Assembly: GCA_032768795.1 (NCBI GenBank)
Contig: CP136491.1
Coordinates: 3,412,501-3,476,500 of the forward strand
DNA: 64,000 nucleotides
Source of the DNA: Tremella fuciformis
Lineage: Eukaryota; Basidiomycota; Tremellomycetes; Tremellales; Tremellaceae
Direction of reading: 5' to 3'
Part shown: positions 10,186 through 20,496 of the stretch, piece by piece
Numbering within the stretch: position 1 is the stretch's first letter
Layout: each line of letters starts with the position of its first letter
Program-made: the position numbers and the translations under genes
Notes under the pieces: generated by a model
Database searches by the model: none
Told to the model about the DNA's origin: nothing
The model's input: only the letters and a program-made list of their open reading frames with translations

Positions 10186-11168
10186 ATGTCGCTCGCTCGC
10201 CCCGCGCTCTTCTGGGCGACCCGCACCGCCGCCGCCGCACCAGCTCGTCATCTCACAGCACATGGCACTACGCTGCTCAGGCCCGCCACTGCCCGACCGA
10301 GAAGAGCCGCATACTCAACATCGACCTCCTCGTCGCCGCCCACCCGCCCCTGCCCAAAATGCTCCACGCCCATCCCGCTCCCCACCTCCCCCTGCCCGTC
10401 ATGCCAGAATCTCATTCCCATCCCCAGCGGCCTATCGCACCACGCCATACTCGACCTCTCCACCCCCGTCCCGTTAGGCTCTGCTGCGGCAGCAGCTGCT
10501 GCCGCTCAAGAACTGGACATACCCGCCGAGCTCGCCGCTCTACCAGCACGGGGCTTCGCGCTCGACGCGCGGGACGTGCGCGCGCGTATGCTGCGCAGGC
10601 AGAAAGACCTGCACCCGGATAAGTACGCGCATGCCGATGAAGGCGCGGGGGGGCTGGCGGGCCTGGCGCGCGACCTCAGTGGGCGCGTGAATAGAGCGTA
10701 CGAGACGCTCAGCGACCCCCTCAAGCGCGCAGAGTACATCGTGCGTGTTCCCTCCTCTTTGGGCTAGCTCTGCTCTGAGGCAGAGTGGGCCTGCGCTGCG
10801 CTGCGGCTCGGCTGACCGCAGCTCGCCGTGCACTCGCCCGACCTGGCCATTGGCGAGTCCGACTCGCTGACCGACCCTGCGCTCCTGATGGAGGTGCTGG
10901 AGGCGCGGGAAGAGCTGGAGGGCGCGTCGACAAGCGCCGAGGTGGACGCACTGCGCGAGACGAACCACCGTCAGTCCTCTCCTCTCCTAGGCGATTTCCC
11001 AAGGGGTTTGGGTGGCTCATCCCAGGCAAAGTAGAAGCGACGATCGCGAGCATCGCCGAGGCGCTGTCTGCCGACCCGCCCGACCTGGGCGCGGCCAAGA
11101 TCCTGACCGTGCAGCTCAAGTACTGGCAGGGCCTGGAGACGGCCGCCAAAGAGTGGTCGGGGCCGTAG
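10186..11168 (+). CDS. JAC1: Mitochondrial Fe-S cluster co-chaperone HscB/Jac1
   Basis: J-type co-chaperone that delivers the Isu scaffold to mitochondrial Hsp70 during iron-sulfur cluster biogenesis. The first 50 residues are Ala/Arg/Ser/Thr-rich without acidic residues, a likely mitochondrial presequence. A zinc-finger-like segment follows with CPKC, 11 residues, and CPSC, as in animal HSCB but absent from budding yeast Jac1. The J domain then runs from about residue 112, with the essential HPD in LHPDKY and NRAYETLSDPLKRAEYI. After an intron the HscB C-terminal three-helix region begins (LTDPALLMEVLEAREELE), ending at VQLKYWQGLETAAKEW. Three exons; start ATG 10186, stop 11166-11168. Confidence 0.93.
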
Positions 11169-11220
11169 TACATGAAACAGTGACAGTAACACTCGACACA
11201 CCTGCATCACGCACTACCAG

Positions 11221-14006
11221 CTACAAAGGCTGACCGTCCCGCCCGCCGGGCGAGGAGGACAGGTTGGACGACGACTGGGGCGGTTTGCGCAGCGAGAAAA
11301 ACCTGAATGCCTTTTTCTCCTTCTCGTCCCGTGCATCCATCTCCCCTTCGCTCTCCCCGACACCGGGCAGAGGCAGGCCGTTGACATGCCCTGACCCGTG
11401 GCCGTTCCCGAGCAGGCCGTAAGGTCCACCGCTACCGCCGACAGTCTTGTCGGACGCCCCGTGCCGGAAGCTGAGCCACCCGTTCCCTTCCCCACCACTG
11501 CCTGCAAGCAGATCCGCAGACGCCGAGGCCGAGCGCGGGGTAGACCCCGCCCATCGGTACTTGGACAGCGGGCCCCACTTGAGTGCGAGCGCCTTCTTTT
11601 CCGAGGCGCTCGGGGCGAATGGGGACGTCTCGTAGGGCAGGTTGAGCGAATCGTTGGACGTGGTCGGGTGGAATGGGTTGAAGGCGAGGTTCTCGGTTGA
11701 TGACGTTGTGCCAAACCACCTAGACCCAGGCAGTGGCGGCAGACCGGACAGAACGGGCGGAGTAGACGACGAACTCAGCATACGGACTGGAGGAGCTGGG
11801 TGCTGTAGGTTCGGGCCGGACAGCTTGGGCGCGTCAAGTTCCGCCATGGGGGACCGCCAGAGGTCGTCTCCGTCAGAATCCGAGCCCGAGTCGTGGCCCT
11901 TGCCGTGACCGGGCGAAAGCGTCACCGACTGATTGTCCAAAGAAGCCGAGTCGCCTTCGAGCGATAACGAGCGGAACAAGCCCTGGGGTAAGAGATTGGC
12001 CGAGAACGCAGACGAGATGCCGCCGTTGGGAGAACCGGGATCGCCGTACACCTCCGTCTCATCCGCCGCAGGGACTTCACGAGGCGGCGTGGACGGCGCA
12101 GGTTTGAGCGTGGGGCCAAAGTCTTCGAAACCAGACACGTCGGTCTTGGCTGCTTCCGTTTTGGCTGCCGTGGAGGGATGCGAAAAGCCGTGAGCCGGAC
12201 GAGCGGTGTAGGAAGGGTCGAGATGAGGGAAGCCGGCCTCGGCCATGTACTGAGCCGCCTGACTCGCCCACTGAGATTGTTGAGTGCGAACCGGGTTGTG
12301 CGGAGGATGGTGGTAGCCTTCCTGAGCCGCGGCTTCATACGCCGCAGCCATCATCATCATCTCCTCCTCGGGGTTGAGCCCGGCCTGAGCATTCTTCTCC
12401 GCGGACTCCTGTGCCTGCTTCAACCTCTCCTCTGCCTCTTTGACCTTGACGCCCAATTCCTCATTTCCCTCCTCCAAAAGCTGCAGACGTTCTTCTGCGG
12501 CCTCCACCTCCTTTTGCTTCTCCTCTGCAGCTTGACGCGTCGAAACAATGAACCTTTCCCCGGCTCCCTGAACATCCTGCACAATGGCTTTGCTCGCTGA
12601 CATCTTGTCTTTCAATGAACCCATCTCAGCGATCGCAGCCGCGATCTTGCCCTGCACACCGTCCCGCACAGTCTCCACCGCCTTCAGCTTCTTCTCTGCC
12701 TCCTTCCGCGCTGCTTCCGCCTGTCGTTTTTGTTCTTCCAACGACTTGGTGCGCGACTTGAGCTCAGCACGTTCGGCATCGTCTTCCTTCCGTTTGACCC
12801 GAAGATCTTCGAGAGTAACGTTGGCTTGCGAGTCTGATGCGGAGATATCGTGGGAAGCGAGTTGAGCTTTGAGATCGGCGAGTATAGTCTGCGCGGAGAA
12901 CAGGTCGGATTTGAGGCTGATGATGAGCGGCGAGTCAGCCTCGGACGGTGGTATAGGCGGTGGCGGCGAAGGGACGGCCGTTGGCAGCAGTGAGGGGACA
13001 CCGAGCGACGGACGACGTGACTCGGGTTTCGTTGGCGTGACGTGAAGCGGTAAAGTAGCGGTATCATTCAAGCTTGCGATCGAGTCGGATTTGCGCAATA
13101 GTTTGACGGACGGAGTGGCCGGGGGAAGTTTTCCTGAGCCGTCAGTATACAAACACACGGATCCTCACCATCATCACACACCGATTGGCTCCTCTTTCGG
13201 AGCGACAACCTTCATCTCCAACACGCCCGGCCTGTCCAATACACTCCCGCGCTTTTTGCCTTTTTCCAACCCGCTGTGCCCATGGTCCGCCATGCGACGC
13301 AAGTACCAGCCGCTGACGCCCCTGCACTCGCCCAGATAATGCCAGTGGCCCAGAAAGCCGACCCATATCACGGTCTCCCTGCTCATCCCGCCTGTAGGCA
13401 CGTTCTTGCCTTTCGGCGGGTTATCAAGGAACGCGGGCGGCGCGAGCGGGGCAGTGAGCGCTATAGAGTACAGAAACATGGCCTGGAAGACGAGTGGCGG
13501 AGTTCGCAAAGAGATGGCGACACGGTTGGCGAAGCGGAACGGGGCGGGTGACGCGTCATGCCCTTCCTTTTCGCCTTCGTCCGTCCTCGATTCGTCGTTG
13601 GACCGACTCGAGTGGATCCCGGCGAGGTGTCGGCGGAAAGACAGCTCGGTGAGATGCGAGCGGAACGACGCCTCGTCCGGTGTAAGAGCCATTGCTGCAC
13701 GCGGTCAGCACTCCCGTTCTTGTCAGCGGCCCGGTGGCAAGTGTCCGACTGACCAATTATCATGAAAACCAGGAGGATGGCTATCCAGAACAGAGCCGTG
13801 CGGTAGGCCGGCCGGACCGACCATCCAAGCAGCTCGCCATCGAGAAAACCATGCCCAAAGCCGAAACCAGAAGACCATTCACCCAGACCGTCCATGCCCG
13901 CCGCTCCCGCCGCCGCGTCGTCGTGCCCCGCGCCCATGCCCAGCAGAGAGTTGAGCGCCCCGCGGGACCTGTGCACGAGGTGTGACAGGCCGTCGCGGAG
14001 GGACAT
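11221..14006 (-). CDS. Large unidentified membrane/coiled-coil protein
   Basis: I do not recognise this protein. Three exons join in frame: from ATG 14006 to a donor within MIIG near 13758, a second exon containing MALTPDEASF, and a third of about 635 residues from GKLPPATPS to stop 11223-11221. Two hydrophobic segments are seen, ALFWIAILLVFMIIG and a second around VFQAMFLYSIALTAPLAP, about 70 residues apart. The middle (roughly residues 330-470) is a long charged coiled coil rich in E, K, A and Q, and the last 350 residues are Ser/Pro-rich. The frame stays open upstream of 14006 back to an acceptor-like CCATAG at about 14150, so an additional 5' exon, possibly starting at the ATG at 14274, is plausible. 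It is convergent with JAC1 (52-bp gap). Confidence 0.72.
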
Positions 14007-14471
14007 GGCGCGGTCAGAGTCAAAGTCGGCGTCGGTTGAGTGAGGTGGTGGACCGGGGGTACTAGAGGACCAAGGGAAGGACCGGTTCGTCTGCGCCCAT
14101 TGGTGCAGGTGAGCGAGGGCGGTGGCGGCGAGGGCGAACGGGTCTATGGTACGGGTATTAAACGTGAATTATCGCCCGGCAGCGAGTACAGATCCAGCGG
14201 TGAAGTGTAAAGAAGAGGGGATATGGATTGAAGAGAGAGAGAGAGTAGGAGAGCAAGAGATGAAGGGTTTGCATGGTTTTACTAGTCTAAACGACAGGTG
14301 CTTAGCCCAGGAACAAGCCATCAATCGCCACATCCACACACTAATCGGAGATATTTACATAACGCCGCTGCTCCTCCAGTTCAGTCGCAGATGGTGTTCA
14401 GGCATAGCAGTAGCACCACTACAGCACAGCGAGTCACTTCAGACAAGTAAAGCTCCTGAACTCATCTTCAG
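14007..14471. other. Spacer or 5' region of the coiled-coil gene and B12 promoter
   Basis: No independent gene is supported. The part up to about 14150 may be an additional exon of the minus-strand coiled-coil gene, because its frame is open and codes for a hydrophobic helix-like sequence. A CT-rich run (GA repeats at 14231-14246 on the plus strand) sits in its likely 5' UTR. The rest holds the promoter of the small complex I gene. Confidence 0.5.
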
Positions 14472-14726
14472 ATGCCTGGTCCGGTATACCGAGACCCCTG
14501 GGCCGCACGGGAAGCATGGCGGAAATCGCCCATCTTCTCTAACCGGGCCATGTTCCGGTAAGCCCAAGCCTTTCCAATCCCACCCCGCCTCGTGCTGATG
14601 ACATCTAGTAACATGTTTCCCGGTCTCGGCACCGCCATCGTCGCATTCACCGCCTACGTCATCTACGACGACTTTATCGCAGTCAAGCCGAAAGCACATC
14701 ACGGCCACGCCGAACACGCTCACTAG
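14472..14726 (+). CDS. Complex I subunit B12 (NDUFB3-like)
   Basis: Small accessory subunit of mitochondrial NADH:ubiquinone oxidoreductase. Two exons code for 67 residues: MPGPVYRDPWAAREAWR, then FSNRAMFR, and after a 50-nt intron NMFPGLGTAIVAFTAYVIYDD with a His/Lys-rich tail. The DPWxxREAWR block followed by one transmembrane helix beginning FPGLG is the B12 signature. The gene is small and its exons are short. The stop (14724-14726) lies 90 bp from the end of the convergent next gene. Confidence 0.88.
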
Positions 14727-14816
14727 AGAGGGGCCATGCGACTGGACGGGTCGACGGGATGAAGGAGAAGCATTGTAACAGTACGGCATGACATGACATC
14801 ACTACAGGTTTCCAGG

Positions 14817-16258
14817 CTACTTGCCCTTGTCCCATTCCCTCACGCCGCCTTGCTTGACATAGTCCGTGGCGAACATGTCTGGACCTATCTCGGCGGGCTT
14901 TCTTTCCTTGCGCCTCCTCTCCCTCGCCAGCTCATCCTCGCTGCCCTCGTCTGCTGTCCGTCGACGCCGCCTTGCCTCCTTGCGAGCGCGCCGTTCTTCC
15001 TTTTCCAAGCGCCGCAAAGCATCGGAAGATGGGGAGGGGGACCGACGCAGGGAAACTTTGGGGATCTCAACGGGGTCGTCGAAAAGACCGGGCGAGCGCT
15101 GCCGCCGCTTCTTACCCCGCTCCTGCAGGATGGCGAGCATATTGTCCCACCCCACGGCGGTGATCATGCCTTCTTTAGGCACTTCACCAACGTCGAGAAC
15201 GGGGTTGTACGATGATGTGAAGTACTTGTCCATCTTCGATAGGGGGGCTGGCGGAGGTGAAGCCGATGGCGAGAGGTTGTGCTCGGAAGGTGCGGGAGGT
15301 GGGCGGTCTGGAGGTGGTGGCGGCGGAGGAAGGGCAAGGTGGGAAGCTCTCACTGGCGATCTTGACCGGGGTTTGGGATGTCGGTCGGACCGATGGTCCT
15401 CGTCTGAAGTGCGATGTCGCGCATGTCTTGGCGCAGTGTCCGTATCTTCGTCTCGCTGCTTTCTACGGCGAGCGTCGACTTCTGGACCTCGATGTCGCCT
15501 ATGTTGCGGCGACTGTTCGTACTCGTCCCCCCTCCTAGATTTCCGTCTGGCTCCATCGTGATCCTCGGCTTGGTCCCTTGTCTCATCATGTCTGTGCCTC
15601 GACATTCGGTGTGGACTACTACCCTCTCGGGGGCCCCTGCTCCGACGTCGATCGTCGTCAGAGTAGTCATACCTTCTATTTGACCGATGTCCGTCCTCTC
15701 TGTCTCCTTCCCTAGTTGTCCGCTTTGGTCGCTCGTAATCATCGTCGTCATCGCTCCATCCTCGCATCCTGCGCTTCGACGAGCCATCTCCCGAGCGCCC
15801 ATTGCGAGCCGTTGACAGTGACCCGGCCGCATCTTTCATCGCGCCTCCAAACAGCCGTCCCGGTCCAAGTGCAGACCGTTTGCTTGGGCCAGCACGAGGC
15901 CGCTCGTCTCCTCTCTCGATACGTACATCACGCGCCGCCGCCGCTTGCTGCTTCAGCAGAGCGGCATTGTGCCCGTCGACCGTCCGTATGACTGACGCGA
16001 GAAATCGCTTGTTCGGTCGGGGGGCATTGGGATCGGGTCTACAAGGTGAGCTCATCTTGGGAGGGAAGAAGGGACGCACGAGGCAGAGCCCTCGGACAGA
16101 AACGCTCTCAGTCCCAGGTCTGACCATTTCTTGTCCCTCGCCTTGGCCTCGTCCGCCAAGAGCTGCGCGACGTGCGCGTCGAGGTCGCTATCGCTGATAT
16201 TGGATGGGACTGATGCGGCGGCGCGTACGAGGTTGTTGACGATACTGTTGAGGGACAT
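14817..16258 (-). CDS. Arginine/serine-rich nuclear-type protein, conserved but uncharacterised
   Basis: Two exons. Exon 1 (from ATG 16258) gives MSLNSIVNNLVRAAASV, an N-terminal helix with KKWSDLGLRAFL. After a 45-nt intron, a block PNKRFLASVIRTVDGHNAALL follows. The centre (about residues 110-330) is extremely rich in R, D, S and H, like RS-domain and spliceosome-associated proteins. A second conserved block, MDKYFTSSYNPVLDVG and GWDNMLAILQERGKKR, is near the C terminus, followed by a basic-acidic coiled coil and MFATDYVKQGGVREW. The separate conserved blocks at both ends suggest a specific partner, but I cannot name the family; a splicing role is only inferred from composition. Confidence 0.78.
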
Positions 16259-16419
16259 GGTCTGCTCAAGACATGCTGGGTGTCGCTCTTTGATCTTTTG
16301 AGTTGGCTGCACGGGAGGCCACGTGGTCGGGCTGTGCCTGTTTTTCACGCGACCACCACCACGAATATGTACGGCGGCGACAACAACGGTGTAGTGACAA
16401 GCACCAGGACAGCCACACA

Positions 16420-17201
16420 ATGTCAGGCGGGAGAAAGTGGTACAGTGTGTCGCTCGCGTGCTCTCAAGGTGTACACGCTAAGAGCAGACCTCGAGGCGCA
16501 GACGGACGATGCCATCTTTGGCGGGGCACGTTACCCTTCCCTCATCAGGCTGTGGGCGTGCTGACACGACGTGCAGCAAGAGTCGGCATTCAGCAGTCTC
16601 GGCCTGACGCGATACCAGCGTCTCGGCGGCTTCGCCGTATGTCAGTCGTCTCCTGCCAGTTGCTGGCGGGCACAGCGCTGAGGGGGCAGGTTTCGTGGGC
16701 GGACTGGGGGTTTCGCTGTTGGGGGCGATCATGCTGTTCATCGGTGCCACCGGGGCCTTTGCCAGTACGTCTCCCTCTTCATGCGCGCAGAGCAGGGAGT
16801 GGAGCTCATGACAGCCCTCTTTGCCGTCGGCGGGATCATGTCGCTCGTCGGGACCGGATTCCTCGTGTGCGTCCCCCTCCCCCATTCTTGCAAGATGAGC
16901 TGCATGTGGTCAAGGGGCAGAGCTGAAGACGCAGAGGGTTCAAGAAACAGCTCGAGACCATGTTCAAGCCCGTGCGCGTGGTCGCCACCGTCCTCCTGTT
17001 CGCCAGTATCGCCATGACCTTCGTCTCGGCCTTTGTGCTGCCCACCATCCTCTGCATCGTATTCGTCATCGTGCAGTACCTCTGCACCCTCTGGGCAAGC
17101 CGACTCTTATCTCCAGCGCGGGGCGCAAGGCTGACGGGCAGTACTCGCTGTCATACATCCCGTACGCGCGGACGCTGGTCAAGAACGCCGTGGGCATGTG
17201 A
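16420..17201 (+). CDS. SFT2: Vesicle transport protein SFT2
   Basis: Four-helix Golgi/endosome membrane protein that helps retrograde vesicle fusion. The conserved FSSLGLTRYQRLGGFA is followed by helices GGLGVSLLGAIMLFIGATGAFA, ALFAVGGIMSLVGTGFL, VATVLLFASIAMTFVSAFVL and ILCIVFVIVQYL. The diagnostic cytosolic loop KKQLETMFKPVRV lies between helices 2 and 3, and the C terminus is WYSLSYIPYARTLVKNAVGM. There are about six short exons. The first junctions are uncertain: the ATG at 16420 (MSGGRKW) needs a small intron before the DLEAQTDDAIFGG segment, and one acceptor seems to be CAAG rather than the nearer CAG. Stop TGA 17199-17201. Confidence 0.92.
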
Positions 17202-17381
17202 TGCTTGGCCTATTTCGAACACTGGACATGAGGATGGATGTTGGCTGCCGGCAGCCACCATGCACCTCGCTGCGTCCCGTGGACTGTCGGCTGCTGGAGC
17301 TGACTGATGTACAATGCATAGATGGAGAGGTGTCATGAGAGCCCAACAATGATGCGGCGTGATTGATATCTATACGAAGGA

Positions 17382-18012
17382 TTAAGCTACCGCCGGGGTG
17401 ACGGCGGGCGCTTGTTCTGGCAGGGGGATGGCAGGTACGGGCTGGGCGAACATGCGGTTCATGAGCACACCGACGCCTGTCATTCAGCTTCTTGCCCTCG
17501 CTACTGAGAAGTAGATGGCCGACCTTCAAAGACACCTAATAGAATACCGCAGCCTACGGCAGACCCGAACGCCGACCGGGGCCCAGCTGCCCATCAGCCC
17601 TGCCCTACCCTCTCATGCTGCTCGCTGCTCGAGCGGCGCGACTCACCCCGCACTGCCAAACTCCCGCCCGTCATGAATCCAGCGATGATCGCATTCCACG
17701 GATCCTCTTTCTGCCGGTACCCCTTGACCGCACAGTCGTACGTGCTGAAGAGACCGCCCCACACGCCAAAGTTGCCCCCCAATACGGGTGCGCGAGCCTT
17801 GATGGCTGATAGAGAACCGCCGAGTCGTTCGCCGCGGGGAGAGTTGCGTGCGCCTTTGATGCCGTGCCATATACCGCCGCCGATCGCGCCCATTGCGAAT
17901 GCGCCGCCAAAGTCGTTCAGAATGACGTACGGACTGTGTGTGAGCACTAAGCCATACGACGACATCTGGGGAGTACTCACCATGGATCTCGGGTATGGTC
18001 GGGGTGTGCCAT
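17382..18012 (-). CDS. TIM17: Mitochondrial inner-membrane translocase subunit Tim17
   Basis: Core of the TIM23 presequence translocase. The reading from ATG 18012 gives [18 protein letters not shown], whose short intron falls inside the codon before the family motif, then [52 protein letters not shown] and [19 protein letters not shown] complete the PRAT-family helices with their GxxxG motifs. Two further small exons give [26 protein letters not shown] and a Pro/Ala tail to stop 17384-17382. Length about 160 residues, as usual. The intron inside NDPCPYV-type N termini is common in fungi. It is divergent from CCT6. Confidence 0.97.
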
Positions 18013-18471
18013 CTTGGCGGTAGAGCCTCAATACAGGTCAAGCGAAGGTAGAAGTGGAACCTGATGGAGGAAGAGGGTATATGCGCTGTGCTGTAGCTCG
18101 ATTCGGCTTCCTTCGAGATGCTTGTTGCCGATGTCGACAGCCCCGAGATACTTTGTAGAGATACAATGTCGGCGGCGATCCCAGTAGTGTCCAGTGTCAG
18201 AAATTACGAGCAACTCTCATTGTCCGGCATCTTCCCCCTTGCTCTTTTAAAGGGGGGGGATCAAATTAGATCCCGCACTGTCTCCTTGCTAACCAGATTG
18301 GACGTGTTCCCGTGTTCGTCTCTGCTGGAATTTCGTCAAAAGCGAGCTTGGTCAAGTCCATCAACACCACCTCACGACAGAGACAGGAGGCTGATCGCCA
18401 AGCCACTAGACGGCAGTGATACTGGCAAGCCTTGACACTACGGGTATCGGACTGGGGAACCACCGGCCGCC
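18013..18471. other. Divergent promoter region TIM17/CCT6
   Basis: 459 bases between two divergent housekeeping genes. No ORF with family features. It contains a short A/G-rich run with eight consecutive G at 18252-18259. No named element can be assigned with confidence. Confidence 0.6.
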
Positions 18472-20193
18472 ATGTCGTCCTCCATCGAGCTCATCAACCC
18501 GAGGGCAGAGTCAGTGCGGCGTACACAGGCTCTGCAGGTCAACACGGTGAGCACTTCGCTGCTCTCAGGTCAGATGCCTGGGAGCTGACGGGCAGGCTGG
18601 CGCCGTGGGGCTGGCGAATGTAGTCAAGAGCAACCTAGGGCCGAGGGGCACCATCAAAATGCTCGTGGATGGCTCGGGCCAGATCAAAATGACCAAAGAC
18701 GGCAAAGTGCTGCTGTCCGAGATGCAGATCCAGGTGCGTCATACGGAGATCCTCAAGACAGCGCGGGGCTGAGGACAGAACCCCACCGCCGCCATGATCG
18801 CCCGTACGGCCGTTGCGCAAGACGAGCAGGTCGGGGACGGGACCACTTCGGTCGTGCTCCTCGTCGGCGAGCTGCTCAAGCAGGCCGACCGGTATATCCA
18901 GGAAGGCGTCCATCCGCGGGTCATCGGCGAGGGGTTCGACCTTGCCAAGAAGGAGGCCCTCAAGTTCCTCGACAGCTTCAAGCAGACCCCCAAACTGGAT
19001 CGCGCTAACCTCATCTCCGTCGCCCACACCTCCCTCTCTACCAAACTGCACGCCACGCTCGCTCAGAAGCTCTCAGCGGACGTGGTCGATGCGGTCCTGG
19101 CCATCCAGCCCCCGCCTCCCCCTGCAGATGCCACGGGCATCGATGCCATCCGCGACCCTATCGACCTCCACATGATCGAGATCATGAAGATGCAGCACAA
19201 GACGGACACGGACACGCAGCTCGTACGGGGATTGGTGATGGATCACGGAGCGCGGCATCCGGACATGCCGAAGCGGGTGGAGAACGCGTTCATCTTGACA
19301 TTGAACGTCTCGCTCGAGTATGAGAAGACGTCAGCTACCGTGACGATATGTGACCAGAGCTGACGCGTAGCGAGGTCAACTCTGGCTTCTTCTACTCGTC
19401 GGCCGAGCAGCGCGAAAAGCTCGTCGAGTCGGAGCGGAGATTCGTGGACGAGAAGCTGCGCAAGATTGTGGCCCTCAAGAACGCAGTGTGCGACTCGGCG
19501 GTCGGGTCGAACGAAAAGCCGAAAGGCTTCGTGGTGATCAACCAAAAAGGCATCGACCCCATGTCGCTCGACGTGCTCGTCAAGAACGGCATCTTCGCGC
19601 TCCGCCGAGCCAAGCGCAGAAATATGGAGCGCCTCCAGCTGTGCTGCGGCGGTATCGCCCAGAACTCGGTCGACGACCTGACGCCCGACATCCTCGGGTG
19701 GGCCGGGCTCGTATACGAGCACACGCTCGGCGAGGAGAAGTACACGTTTGTCGAGGACGTCCGCGAGCCGAAGAGCGTGACGATGCTCGTCAAGGGCCCG
19801 AACGCACACACCATGTCGCAGATCCAGGACGCGCTGCGCGACGGGTTCCGCGCCACCAAGAACGCCATCGAAGACGCCGCGCTCATTCCCGGGGCAGGCG
19901 CGTTCGAGGTCGCGTGCGCACGCCACCTCCTCACCGCGCTCAAGGGCACCAAGGGCCGCGCCAAGCTCGGCGTCGCCGCCTTTGCCGAGGCGCTGCTGGT
20001 CATCCCCAAGACGCTCGCTGCGAACGGCGGCTTCGATGTGCAGGACGCGATCGTCGGGCTGCAGGCCGAGGCGGAGGAGAGCATGGGCGAGCCGGTGGGA
20101 CTGGATCTGAGGTCGGGCGAGCCGATGAACCCCGTCACAGAGGGCGTGTGGGACAACTACCGGGTCAAGCGCCAGATGCTGCACAGCTGGTGA
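18472..20193 (+). CDS. CCT6: TCP-1/CCT chaperonin zeta subunit
   Basis: Subunit of the cytosolic TRiC/CCT chaperonin that folds actin, tubulin and other proteins with ATP. Begins [25 protein letters not shown], the zeta-type N terminus. ATPase signatures are in place: [25 protein letters not shown], the phosphate loop [16 protein letters not shown], and the C-terminal [10 protein letters not shown] with [13 protein letters not shown]. The apical domain exon contains IVALKNAVC and [18 protein letters not shown], consistent with zeta. About four introns in the first half; the last 790 bases are one open exon ending KRQMLHSW at TGA 20191-20193. Full family length. Confidence 0.97.
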
Positions 20194-20496
20194 GCCGGCA
20201 GTGTTCTCGGACCGGGCAGACGCTCATTGCAGTTCGGTCATTGCTGTCAATCTCCTCAGCACGGATGAGATCTTGCGCGCGGGCAGATCGTCGTGAGTCT
20301 TCTAGTCAGCTATCTTGCGATTTCATGAGCTGATGGTCAGACTAAAGCAGGAAGGGCCGGGACCGTAGCGAGCGAGGCAGAGGGGTAGCGGACACCATCA
20401 TGACCTGTAGATGCATTGCATACAAGCATACGCCTCACTCCACCTCGTTCTCAAGCAGCATGATGTCGTCGCCGAGACAGCCCACAGTCCGACCGT
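20194..20496. other. Convergent spacer CCT6/STT4
   Basis: 303 bases between two gene 3' ends. I see no coding exon or repeat; it should hold both 3' UTRs and polyadenylation signals. Confidence 0.6.
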
